From JAXHUE01 sp034189655 (GTDB lineage: Bacteria; Chloroflexota; Dehalococcoidia; E44-bin15): a stretch of 25,234 nucleotides of DNA. Shown in pieces: positions 17,917 through 24,925 of the stretch; the stretch's first letter is position 1, and every line of letters begins with the position of its first letter. Where the stretch lies: assembly GCA_034189655.1 (NCBI GenBank), contig JAXHUE010000025.1, forward strand, positions 1-25,234, given 5' to 3'. The notes under the pieces are model-generated. The model was not told the origin of the DNA. It did not search any database and saw only the letters and a program-made list of their open reading frames with translations. A program made the position numbers and the translations under genes.

Positions 17917-18714
17917 CTACGGCAATAACAGCGTGAGCAGTATGGCTAAAAGATTATAGACGAAGTGAGTGATAACACAAGGCCATAGAGAGCCAGTCTT
18001 GAAATAGAGCCAGGCCAGGATGATACCCAGGAGGAAGATGGGAAGGAAGACTGACCACTGCAGGGAGGTCAAGAAATGGAGAAAGCCAAAGAGCAGGGCA
18101 CTCAATAGGGCCCCCCACACATAACCGAACCGTTCGCTTATGCCTGCGAAGAGAAAGCCACGGAAAAAGGTCTCTTCAGCAAAGGGGGCAACGAAAATTG
18201 CCAGAGAGGATACTATCGCCATATTGGCTATGCCTTGAGTGAACTCCGGCGGGAGAGACGGAGAGAGCTCCACGCCGAAGGAGGTCAGTACCCACTCGTA
18301 GATTAAGTTGACCAGGATTGCGAGGACAAGCGCTACCGGCACAAAGATGAGAGCCCGCTTCACCTCGAAGGAGTGAAAGCCAAGTGCTCGCCAGCCACAC
18401 TTGTACTTGCGCAGGCTGAAAAACCAGGCGCCGAAGAAAATGGCCCCTTGCATGAGCACGCTTGCGATCAAGCTCACCAATACCACTCGCTGCATGAACT
18501 CGGCAGAGGTGAGCAGCTGCTCGATGCTCTCAGGTTCGATCCCCCCCGACCCATAGAGCATGCCCACCGCGATGAGCAATACCGCAATGAAGGTAGCGAC
18601 TAATATGACAATGAAGAGGCCAAGTACCATACCTATGCTCTTGACGATGTCACTCATCGTCCAGGGGACGGCGGGGAGCAGGGAGCGTGGCCTTTCAGTG
18701 ACCTGTCCTTCCAT
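17917..18714 (-). CDS. CPBP-family (Rce1/CAAX-like) intramembrane glutamic protease
   Basis: Integral membrane protein, 265 aa from the ATG at 18714. Seen: about six to eight hydrophobic helices, the first at ~28-52, and the CPBP active-site set EETFFR (E180, E181, R185), FGFLH (F209, H213) and HFVYN (H250, N254). Homologues include eukaryotic Rce1 and bacterial proteins linked to bacteriocin immunity, peptide maturation or sigma-factor signalling; the substrate here is unknown. The start choice is moderate: GGAGG lies 13 nt upstream of 18714, overlapping the end of the CoA-transferase gene, while an internal ATG at 18657 has no ribosome site and would lose the RPR...PW stretch common before helix 1. 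Base composition is clearly less GC-rich than neighbours, suggesting later arrival or weaker codon selection. Probably last gene of the rph-led transcript. Confidence 0.88.
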   Translation of the reverse strand: MEGQVTERPRSLLPAVPWTMSDIVKSIGMVLGLFIVILVATFIAVLLIAVGMLYGSGGIEPESIEQLLTSAEFMQRVVLVSLIASVLMQGAIFFGAWFFSLRKYKCGWRALGFHSFEVKRALIFVPVALVLAILVNLIYEWVLTSFGVELSPSLPPEFTQGIANMAIVSSLAIFVAPFAEETFFRGFLFAGISERFGYVWGALLSALLFGFLHFLTSLQWSVFLPIFLLGIILAWLYFKTGSLWPCVITHFVYNLLAILLTLLLP

Positions 18715-18722
18715 CACGTACG

Positions 18723-20030
18723 TCAGTCCTCCACTTCGTATGGCTCGTCCAGGGGGAACAGCTCCTCCCAGGGGAGCGGCTCCGGGGCGGTGGCCCCCTC
18801 CTCGGCGAGCTGCGCCATCTCCTCCTCGGACATGCCCAGGAGCCCGGCGAAGACGTAGCGGTTGTGCTCGCCGAAGCAGGGCGCGGGCAGGCGCAGCGCC
18901 CCCGGCGTCCGCGACATGCGCCACGACACACCGGGGTGGAGGTGGGTCCCGGCCTCGGGGTGGGTGAGCCGCTCGAAGAAGCCCCTCTCCTGGAGGTGGG
19001 GGTCGGCCACCAGTTCATCGACGGTGAGCACCGCCCCCGCCCTCACCCCGGCCCGCTGCAGCGAGCCCATGAGCTCGCGGTGGTCGTGCCTGGCCGTCCA
19101 CTCCCCGATGAGGCCGTCGAGCTGCTCACGGTGCGCCACCCGGCCGGCGGCGGAGGCGAACCGCCCGTCCTCTGCCCAGGGGGGAGACCCCATGGCGCGG
19201 CACAGGGAGCGCCACTCCTCGTCGGAGGTGACGGCGATGGCGACCCACGAGTCCTCCCCCCGCGCCCGGTAGCACCCGTGCGGCGCCATCGCAGGGTGGC
19301 CGTTGCCCATGGGCGGGGCCACCCTCCCGTTCATGGCATAGTCCATGAGGGCCTCGCCCAGCAGGGGGGTGAGCGCCTCCCGCATGGCGAGGTCGATGTG
19401 CTGCCCCTGGCCGCTCTGGCGGCGGTGGCGCACCGCGGCGAGGGCGGCGAAGGCGGCGAGGAGGCCGCTCACGGCATCGGCGTAGGCCACGCCGGGCTTC
19501 AGCGGCCCGCCGCCGGGATAGGCGGTGAGCGCACAGAGGCCGCTCATGGCCTCTATGCCCTCGCCGTAGGTGACGTAGTCCCGGTAGGGGCCGTCGTGCC
19601 CGTACCCCGATATGGACACCATCACGATGCCTGGGTTCTCCTCTCGCAGAGACTCATAGTCGAGGCCCAGGTTGCCCATCACCCGCGGGCTGAAGTTCTC
19701 CACCACCACGTCGCTTATGCGCACCAGCCTTTTAAAGACATCCACGGCCCGGGGGTGGGTCAGGTCCAGGGTGACGGCGTACTTGTTGCGGTTCAGCTCG
19801 TTGTAGTAGGCAAAGCGGTTGTACGACCTCCCGCCGGTATCGCCGCCGGGGAACTGGGCGCCGAAGGCCCCGCCGGGCCTCGTGCGCGGCAGCCGACCCC
19901 CCCGCCCCGAGCGGGCGGCGCACTCCACCCTGATGACCTCGGCCCCCATGTCGGCGAGGAGCTTGGTGGCATAGGGGCCGGCATAGACCTGCGAGAGGTC
20001 GATCACCCTCAAGCCTTCCAGCGCCTTCGT
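18723..20030 (-). CDS. CaiB/BaiF family III CoA-transferase, apparent ACG start
   Basis: Family III CoA-transferase, moving CoA between carboxylic acids through an enzyme-bound anhydride/thioester on an Asp. Product 435 aa. Seen: LEGLRVIDLSQVYAGPYATKLLADMGAEVIRVE, NRNKYAVTLDL, VVVENFSPRVMGNLGLDYESL, SISGYGHDGPY, and the likely catalytic aspartate D185 in VAYADAVSGLLAA. Then come GQGQHIDLAM and the C-terminal RGFFERLTHPEAGTHLHPG. Substrate unknown. The start is odd: no ATG, GTG or TTG exists at the expected place. An ACG at 20030 sits six nt after a perfect GGGAGG and gives the family-standard N-terminus KALEGLRVIDL. Next in-frame options are CTG at 20021 and TTG at 20012, with poor spacing. 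The gene follows a second, different CoA-transferase with only 11 nt between, so the two may form one heteromeric enzyme. Confidence 0.92.
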   Translation of the reverse strand, partial: TKALEGLRVIDLSQVYAGPYATKLLADMGAEVIRVECAARSGRGGRLPRTRPGGAFGAQFPGGDTGGRSYNRFAYYNELNRNKYAVTLDLTHPRAVDVFKRLVRISDVVVENFSPRVMGNLGLDYESLREENPGIVMVSISGYGHDGPYRDYVTYGEGIEAMSGLCALTAYPGGGPLKPGVAYADAVSGLLAAFAALAAVRHRRQSGQGQHIDLAMREALTPLLGEALMDYAMNGRVAPPMGNGHPAMAPHGCYRARGEDSWVAIAVTSDEEWRSLCRAMGSPPWAEDGRFASAAGRVAHREQLDGLIGEWTARHDHRELMGSLQRAGVRAGAVLTVDELVADPHLQERGFFERLTHPEAGTHLHPGVSWRMSRTPGALRLPAPCFGEHNRYVFAGLLGMSEEEMAQLAEEGATAPEPLPWEELFPLDEPYEVED

Positions 20031-20042
20031 TGGAGTCCTCCC
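20028..20042 (-). promoter_or_regulatory. Ribosome binding site and ACG initiation codon
   Basis: Minus strand: GGGAGG at 20042-20037, whose first G is the last base of the upstream TAG stop, then six nt, then ACG at 20030-20028. The spacing is ideal for ACG and poor for every other possible start. This decides the call for the downstream CoA-transferase. Confidence 0.6.
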
Positions 20043-21232
20043 TATATAGTCCCCGCCCGGCACAGCCGCTCCACCTCCTCCCGTGCCATACCCAGCCGGC
20101 CCACGTAGACCTCCTCGTTGTGCTCCCCCAGGAGCGGCGCCCGACAGACCTCGGCGGGGGTCTCGCCCATGCGGAAGGGGGCACCGGGGTAGGTGAGGGT
20201 GCCGGCAGCGGGGTGCTCTACCTGGCGAAAGAATCCCCGCGCCTGGTACTGGGGATCCTGGAAGAGCTCGTCTATGCCCAGCACCAGGGCGAATGGTATG
20301 CGCCACTCCTGTGCGGCGGTGAACAGCTCGCGGGCATCACGCTCGGCGAGGCGGGGGGCGATGGCCCCCTCCACCTCATCGGCATAGCGATAGCGCAGCG
20401 GCGACGACAGCCGCGGCTCCACGAGCTCGGGGGCCTGGAGAAAGGTGGCAAAGTGATCCCACTCCGCCCCCGCCTGGACGTAGACCAGGCCGTCCCTGGC
20501 AGGCATGAGCAGCGACGGGCACTGAAGCGGGTGCCGCGGGCCCAGGCGGCCGCGGCGGAACCCGCTGTAGCCGTAGGCGAGCACCGAGGACTCCAGTATG
20601 GAGGCCACCGCCTCCTGGACGGACACATCGATGTGCTGCCCCTGGCCACTCTCGTCGCGGAAATGGAGGGCGCACAGGATGGCCACCGCGGCATTTAACC
20701 CGGCCTGGAACTCGGCCTGGGGGCCGGGGAGCCGGAGCGGCTCGCGCCCTGCCTCCCCGGTTATGGCCATGAGGCCGCCCACGGCCTGGGCCACGAGCGC
20801 CGAGCCCTGCCACTCGCGGTACGGCCCACTCTGGCCGAAATACGAGATAGAGGCCCATATCAGGGAAGGGTCTACGGCGGCGAGCGCCTGGTAATCGAGC
20901 CCCAGGCGGGCCACGGCGCCGGGTGGAAGGTCTTCCACCACGATATCGGCCGAGGCCGAAAGCTCGCGGAGTATCTCGGCACCGCGCTCGCCCTCTACGT
21001 CAAGGGTGATGCCCTCTTTGCCGGCGTTTAACAGCAGAAAGAGACCGCTCCGCTCCGGGTGCGGCTGGTCGCCGGGGAAGGGGCCGACCGCGCGGGAGCA
21101 GTCGCCCACGCCGGGCCGCTCCACCTTGAGCACCTGGGCCCCGTAGTCAGAGAGCAGCCGGGTGCAGAAGGGGCCAGCCACGCCCTCCGAGAGGTCCAGC
21201 ACCACCAGGCCGGAGAGGGCACCTTCAGACAC
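20042..21232 (-). CDS. CaiB/BaiF family III CoA-transferase, second paralogue
   Basis: Product 396 aa, GTG start at 21232 overlapping the end of the upstream 205-aa gene by 8 nt (translational coupling), with AGAGG just upstream. Family marks: LSGLVVLDLSEGVAGPFCTRLLSDYGAQVLKVE, ADIVVEDLPPGAVARLGLDYQAL, WASISYFGQSGPYREW, GQGQHIDVSVQEA, and a C-terminal GFFRQVEHPAAGTLTYPGAPF. At the position of the catalytic aspartate the sequence reads PQAEFQAGLNAA, so E174 replaces Asp by my alignment. I recall some family members with a similar AE-QAG pattern, so this may be a subfamily trait rather than a defect. It is clearly divergent from the adjacent paralogue, not a recent duplicate. Likely acts in acyl-CoA or organic-acid metabolism; substrate unknown. 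Confidence 0.92.
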   Translation of the reverse strand: MSEGALSGLVVLDLSEGVAGPFCTRLLSDYGAQVLKVERPGVGDCSRAVGPFPGDQPHPERSGLFLLLNAGKEGITLDVEGERGAEILRELSASADIVVEDLPPGAVARLGLDYQALAAVDPSLIWASISYFGQSGPYREWQGSALVAQAVGGLMAITGEAGREPLRLPGPQAEFQAGLNAAVAILCALHFRDESGQGQHIDVSVQEAVASILESSVLAYGYSGFRRGRLGPRHPLQCPSLLMPARDGLVYVQAGAEWDHFATFLQAPELVEPRLSSPLRYRYADEVEGAIAPRLAERDARELFTAAQEWRIPFALVLGIDELFQDPQYQARGFFRQVEHPAAGTLTYPGAPFRMGETPAEVCRAPLLGEHNEEVYVGRLGMAREEVERLCRAGTI

Positions 21233-21842
21233 GGGGCCTCTCTTCGTTGATATACGACTGGCTGCTCTCGATGCGCCGCCTCAAGTCGTCGGCACACTGG
21301 CTCATCCTGTCCGCAGCAAGCGCCGAGCCCCCCAGCCATCCCAGCTGCACCGGTATCCCCGGTTCCCTCTGCGAGCCGCGGGCCGCCGAGAGCCCCTTCA
21401 GGTACCTCATGCCATACCTGAAGCTGGTGACGTACATCAGCAGGCAGCTCTCAAACTCCTGGCCCATGGCCTGCATCTCATCACCCGACGGCCTGGGGCT
21501 TGCGTGGAGCGACTTGAGCACCGCCTTCAGGTCAGCCTGGGCCCGGTCAAGGGCCTGGTACATCGCCTCCCGCTCCTCGTCGCACCGCTCCCAGGGGACG
21601 ATGTTGAATGCCAATAGCATCCTCCCGTTCACCGGGTGCCTCTGCCACCAGTCCCAGCACCGGGTGTCATCTCCCTCCGTCGTCAGCGGGCACTGGGCCC
21701 GGTAGCTCACCCCGCAGCCGACAGCGACCTGGGCCACGCCCAGGATGATGTCCCTGGCCCTCTGGTGCAGCGGCAGGAACACCTCGGAGAACCAGAGCAG
21801 GCCCCCCTTGGTCTCTGTACGTCGCCCGATGCACCACCTCAT
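21225..21842 (-). CDS. Hypothetical protein, 205 aa
   Basis: Not recognised. The ATG at 21842 is preceded by GGTGA; the stop overlaps the CoA-transferase GTG by 8 nt, which strongly suggests the gene is real and co-translated. The product appears soluble and mostly helical, without signal peptide or membrane span. Visible features: seven cysteines (4, 43, 51, 62, 87, 133, 183), a Trp-rich patch RCWDWWQRHP (~61-70), a charged helical segment DEEREAMYQALDRAQADLKAVLKSL (~88-112), and a second helix pair at ~120-150. The 38-45 stretch QVAVGCGV may be a buried strand. No nucleotide- or metal-binding signature is clear. Coupling to CoA-transferases hints at a partner or a role in the same pathway, but that is context only. 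Confidence 0.7.
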   Translation of the reverse strand: MRWCIGRRTETKGGLLWFSEVFLPLHQRARDIILGVAQVAVGCGVSYRAQCPLTTEGDDTRCWDWWQRHPVNGRMLLAFNIVPWERCDEEREAMYQALDRAQADLKAVLKSLHASPRPSGDEMQAMGQEFESCLLMYVTSFRYGMRYLKGLSAARGSQREPGIPVQLGWLGGSALAADRMSQCADDLRRRIESSQSYINEERPRV

Positions 21843-21898
21843 CTGGTCACCGTCCCCAAACAGGAATAGGGTAGGACGCGCCCCCGTCCCCGGGGCCC

Positions 21899-22615
21899 CT
21901 AGAGGCCCTCCAGGGCGACACGCTGCGCCCGAAACAGCTGCTCGATCCCCTTCCTGGACAGGGCGAGCAGGCCATCCATGCCGTCCCTGGAGAAGGGCGA
22001 GGCCTCCGCCGTCCCCTGGACCTCAACGAACTGGCCGTCGTCGGTCATCGCCACGTTGAAATCGACCTCGGCCCAGTAGTCCTCATCGTAGCACAGGTCG
22101 AGGAGGGGCTCGCCGCCGACGATGCCCACGCTCACCGCGGCCACGGCGCTCCTTAAAGGGGAGCGGGGGATGAGGCCGCCCCGCACCATGGTATCCACGG
22201 CCTGGGCCAGGGCCACGTAGGCGCCGGTGATGGCCGCGGTGCGGGTGCCGCCATCGGCCACGAGCACATCGCAGTCCACGGTGATGGTGCGCTCTCCCAG
22301 GGCATCGAGGTCGGTTATGGCCCTCAGCGAGCGCCCGATGATGCGCTGGATCTCGTAGGTGCGCCCCGACGCCCGGCCCTCGTCTCGGGGCGTGCGCGTG
22401 AGCGTGGCCCGGGGCAGCATGGCGTACTCGGCGGTGACCCAGCCCCTGCCCTCGCCCCTTAAGAAGGCGGGGACTCGCCCCTCAACGCTCACGGCGCACA
22501 GCACACGGGTCTGCCCCATCTCGATCAGGGCCGAGCCCTCGGCATAGGGCTGGAACCCGGTTACTATGCGCACCGGGCGTAGCTGGTCGTTGGCGCGGCC
22601 GTCGAGCCTTCGCAA
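21899..22615 (-). CDS. rph: Ribonuclease PH
   Basis: Phosphorolytic 3'-5' exoribonuclease that trims tRNA 3' ends; acts as a hexamer in the cytoplasm. Product 238 aa, exactly family size. Seen: RRLDGRANDQLRPVRI at the N-terminus, MGQTRVLCAVSVEGRVP, GWVTAEYAMLPRAT, the basic stretch RTYEIQRIIGRSLRA, ERTITVDCDVLVADGGTRTAAITGAYVAL and the phosphate-site region GGLIPRSPL. The start is TTG at 22615, five nt after GAGGAGG, and gives the standard N-terminus; there is no ATG in range except one that adds 17 residues through the promoter. First gene of the minus-strand transcript, transcribed from a TTGCCA/TATACT promoter immediately upstream. Confidence 0.96.
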   Translation of the reverse strand: MRRLDGRANDQLRPVRIVTGFQPYAEGSALIEMGQTRVLCAVSVEGRVPAFLRGEGRGWVTAEYAMLPRATLTRTPRDEGRASGRTYEIQRIIGRSLRAITDLDALGERTITVDCDVLVADGGTRTAAITGAYVALAQAVDTMVRGGLIPRSPLRSAVAAVSVGIVGGEPLLDLCYDEDYWAEVDFNVAMTDDGQFVEVQGTAEASPFSRDGMDGLLALSRKGIEQLFRAQRVALEGL

Positions 22616-22636
22616 AATGGCCTCCTCAAAGGTAAA

Positions 22637-22666
22637 AGTATACCACCCATGGACGGGCGCTGGCAA
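22637..22666 (-). promoter_or_regulatory. Sigma-70-type promoter for rph
   Basis: Minus strand: -35 TTGCCA at 22666-22661, 18-nt spacer, -10 TATACT at 22642-22637, each 5/6 to consensus. Predicted start near 22630, leaving a ~15-nt leader that is mostly the ribosome site of the TTG at 22615. The -35 hexamer is shared with the divergent promoter. Confidence 0.65.
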
Positions 22667-22690
22667 TAAAGGGCCTCTTGCTGCTATAAT
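22661..22690 (+). promoter_or_regulatory. Divergent extended -10 promoter for the Smr-phosphodiesterase pair
   Basis: Plus strand TGCTATAAT at 22682-22690 with a weak -35 TGGCAA at 22661-22666 (18-nt spacer). Predicted start near 22697, leader about 29 nt to the GTG at 22726. Same extended -10 as two minus-strand promoters here. Confidence 0.6.
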
Positions 22691-22725
22691 GCTATGACTT
22701 GACGTGCCGGCGAAGGGGGCCTCTT

Positions 22726-23016
22726 GTGCAGCACGAACGCTACCCCACAGGGCGCAGCCGCGACGAGGTGCCGCCTGAGCTCTACCTGCGACGCCTGACC
22801 GTGGACGAGGCGCTGTACCGCCTCGACGGCTACCTGGACGATGCCTTCATCGCCGGGTGGCCCTCGGTGCGCATCGTCCACGGCAAGGGCACGGGGACGC
22901 TGCGCCAGGCGGTGCGGGTGCACCTGGGGAGCCACCCGCTGGTCAAGTCCTTTCGCCCCGCCGATATCTACGAGGGGGGCAACGGCGCTACCGTGGTGGA
23001 GCTGGTGCCCCGCTAG
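22726..23016 (+). CDS. Stand-alone Smr-domain protein, MutS2 C-terminus-like (96 aa)
   Basis: Small Smr domain of the kind found at the C-terminus of MutS2, here without any MutS part. Seen: PPELYLRRLTVDEALYRLDGYLDDAFIAGWPSVRIVHGKGTGTLRQAV and the end GGNGATVVEL. The HGKGTG loop (~52-57), implicated in nuclease or RNA-binding activity, is intact. The other family signature, usually LDLHG or LDLRG, reads LYLRR, so its acidic and glycine positions are lost. Smr domains nick DNA or cleave RNA at stalled ribosomes in different families; the role of this small form is unknown. I start at the GTG at 22726, after AAGGGGG, rather than a TTG at 22699 that lies within a few nt of the predicted transcription start. 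It is followed 7 nt later by a phosphodiesterase gene, presumably the same transcript. Confidence 0.85.
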   Translation: MQHERYPTGRSRDEVPPELYLRRLTVDEALYRLDGYLDDAFIAGWPSVRIVHGKGTGTLRQAVRVHLGSHPLVKSFRPADIYEGGNGATVVELVPR

Positions 23017-23023
23017 GGCTGCT

Positions 23024-23515
23024 ATGACCAGGATCACAGTGATATCCGATACCCACGCCCGGAGCTTGAAGGAGCTGCCACAGGGGATAGTGCAGGCGCT
23101 CGCCGAGAGCGACTACGTGGTGCACTGCGGCGACTTCACCCACCTCTCGCTGCTTACGGAGCTGCGCCTGGTGTCGCGGCACTTCGTGGGGGTGCACGGC
23201 AACGTGGACCAGCGCGAGGTGCGGGAGGAGCTGCCGGCGAAGACGGTGTTCGAGGTGGAGGGGAGGCGCATCGGGGTCATCCACCCGCACTGGGGCGGGG
23301 CCCCCTTCGGCATCGAGGAGGCAGTGGCGCAGGAGTTCCACGGTGTAGACCTCATCCTCTTCGGGCACACCCACGATATATACCAGGCCCAGATAGGCGA
23401 TGTGCTCCTGGTCAACCCGGGGCAGGCCTACCCCGATTTCCGCACCCCGGCGTCGATGGCGCTGGTCACCATAGGTGAGAACGGGATCGACGTGCAGGTC
23501 AGGGTGGTGGAGTAG
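23024..23515 (+). CDS. Metallophosphodiesterase, YfcE/MJ0936 family
   Basis: Calcineurin-like phosphoesterase of the small YfcE/MJ0936/Vps29-like group, 163 aa. Seen: metal-binding motif ITVISDTHAR (D9, H11), YVVHCGDFTH (D37), VGVHGNVDQ (N60), GVIHPHWG (H87, H89; the family usually has HG here), and GHTHDIY (H115, H117), then LVNPGQ. All ligand positions of the dinuclear site are present. Family members hydrolyse phosphodiester bonds in vitro, and physiological substrates are mostly unknown. The ATG at 23024 has only a weak AGGG upstream and lies 7 nt after the Smr stop, so coupling is likely. It converges with the helicase gene, leaving 28 nt between stops. Confidence 0.93.
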   Translation: MTRITVISDTHARSLKELPQGIVQALAESDYVVHCGDFTHLSLLTELRLVSRHFVGVHGNVDQREVREELPAKTVFEVEGRRIGVIHPHWGGAPFGIEEAVAQEFHGVDLILFGHTHDIYQAQIGDVLLVNPGQAYPDFRTPASMALVTIGENGIDVQVRVVE

Positions 23516-23543
23516 CGGGCTCACCGCGAGGGCCACTCTTTAG

Positions 23544-24749
23544 CTATCTGTTACCGATCCGCTCCCGTTGCACCGTGCGCCGTCGCCATTGTCGCGGAGA
23601 GTGGGTGAACTCGCTTTTTGATGCAGATACCGTGTAATCAAAGCCCTGCAGCGTGTGGCGCTCCAGTCTCGTGTTGACGATCTGCTCAAGGGCGTGCACC
23701 ATGGCCGCATCTTCCCCTGTCACGAATGTGAATGCATCGCCAGTCCTGTCAACCCGTCCCGTGCGGCCGATTCGATGAATGTAGGCATCGGTGCTGCCGG
23801 GCATATCGTAGTTAATGACGTGCGAAATGCGCAAGACATCGATGCCACGAGCGGCGATCTCGGTCGCCACCAGGATCTTGTACCGGCCAGCACGGAAGCC
23901 ATCAAGCGCGGCCTGTCGCCTACACTGAGACAGGTCACCTTGCAGCGAGGTTGCATTGTAGCCCGCTTTTTCCAGCAGGCGCGCAACACGCTCGGCACGG
24001 TGCTTGGTACGCGTAAAGACAAGCACCGACTCCATTTCGGTACGGCGTAGCAGTTCCAGCAGCAGTGCAGTTTTGAGATGTGGTTCAACCGGGTACAATG
24101 CATGTGATACCGTGGTTGCCGGTAATGTGCGGCCGATTTGCACCGTGACCGGATCGTGCAGGGTGTCTTGTACCAAGAGCCGGATATCGTCAGGCATGGT
24201 GGCCGAGAAAAGCAGTGTCTGCCGCGGGTTTATCATACACCTCAAAATACCCCGAATGTCGGGCAGGAAGCCCATGTCAAACATCCGATCGGCCTCGTCG
24301 ATTACCAGGACTTCCACATGTGATAGATCGATTGTCCCCTGCCAAATGTGATCGAGCAGGCGGCCGGGACAGGCGACAACGATCTCGGCCCCACTACGCA
24401 GCCCGCAGATCTGCTGGCCTAAACTCACCCCGCCGTAAATGGCAATGCTCCGCAGTCCAGTCTGTCGCCCTAACTCACCGATAGCCTCGCAGGTCTGCTC
24501 GGCCAGTTCACGTGTGGGCGAGATTATGAGAGCACCGACCCGACCCCGTGGGCCTCGCAGTAGGCGCTGCAACACGGGTAGCGCGAACGCTGCAGTCTTG
24601 CCGGTCCCGGTCTGAGCCAGACCAATGAGGTCACGGCCCTGCATTATTAGTGGGATGGATTGAAGCTGGATTGGTGTGGGTGTAACATAACCGAGCGCCC
24701 GTACACCTGCCATGACACTCGGATGAAGGTTGAAGGTTTCAAAACCCAT
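23544..24749 (-). CDS. DEAD-box ATP-dependent RNA helicase
   Basis: ATP-dependent RNA helicase of the RhlE/DeaD group, 401 aa: a minimal two-RecA core with a short basic tail. Motifs in order: Q motif GYVTPTPIQLQSIP (~20-33), Walker A AQTGTGKT (45-52), PTRELAEQ (78-85), PGRLLD (128-133), DEAD (151-154), SAT (183-185), VFTRTK (~244-249), ARGID (300-304) and HRIGRTGR (325-332). The tail from ~385 is Arg-rich, probably RNA-binding. The ATG at 24749 has GAGGAG 6 nt upstream. It lies downstream of an RRM protein with a 176-nt leader; such pairs are typical of cold-shock or ribosome-assembly roles. Base composition is less GC-rich and codon use more relaxed than the rest of the window, which suggests horizontal acquisition or a separate expression class. 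Confidence 0.95.
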   Translation of the reverse strand: MGFETFNLHPSVMAGVRALGYVTPTPIQLQSIPLIMQGRDLIGLAQTGTGKTAAFALPVLQRLLRGPRGRVGALIISPTRELAEQTCEAIGELGRQTGLRSIAIYGGVSLGQQICGLRSGAEIVVACPGRLLDHIWQGTIDLSHVEVLVIDEADRMFDMGFLPDIRGILRCMINPRQTLLFSATMPDDIRLLVQDTLHDPVTVQIGRTLPATTVSHALYPVEPHLKTALLLELLRRTEMESVLVFTRTKHRAERVARLLEKAGYNATSLQGDLSQCRRQAALDGFRAGRYKILVATEIAARGIDVLRISHVINYDMPGSTDAYIHRIGRTGRVDRTGDAFTFVTGEDAAMVHALEQIVNTRLERHTLQGFDYTVSASKSEFTHSPRQWRRRTVQRERIGNR

Positions 24750-24828
24750 TAAATCTCCTCGGTAAACTATCGAGTCCTGTGCCCCTCCTATGGAAGGGAC
24801 CACTCAATGTATTTGGGTAGCTATTCAT
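24739..24828 (-). CDS. Putative 29-aa leader peptide overlapping the helicase start
   Basis: Short ORF, ATG at 24828 preceded by AAGGGGG with good spacing, ending at a TGA that overlaps the first 11 nt of the helicase gene in another frame. The peptide is basic (several Arg) with no known motif. The arrangement would couple or attenuate helicase translation. It may be chance in an intergenic leader, so confidence is low. Confidence 0.3.
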   Translation of the reverse strand: MNSYPNTLSGPFHRRGTGLDSLPRRFNGF

Positions 24829-24925
24829 AGTGCCCCCTTTAGGGGAAACGTGGCTGTCTATCATTGGCCGCTCGCTATCACTGGTGTACAGTGCAGTCTT
24901 ACGGGCGCACATGATGACCAGCGAT
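24750..24925 (-). promoter_or_regulatory. Structured leader between the RRM gene and the helicase
   Basis: The 176-nt stretch holds an inverted repeat CACTG/CAGTG at 24879-24893 (5-nt loop). A small CCCC-TAAA-GGGG hairpin at 24834-24845 would cover the ribosome site of the 29-aa ORF. A CTCG/CGAG pair lies just upstream of the helicase ribosome site. This is compatible with RNA-structure control of helicase translation. I see no clear promoter or U-tract terminator, so read-through from the RRM gene is possible. Confidence 0.35.

Noticed and set aside
18715..18924. N-terminal extension of the CPBP protease
   Set aside because: It overlaps the CoA-transferase coding end in another frame and has shadow-like Arg/Gly/Ala composition; the hydrophobic protein begins near 18714.
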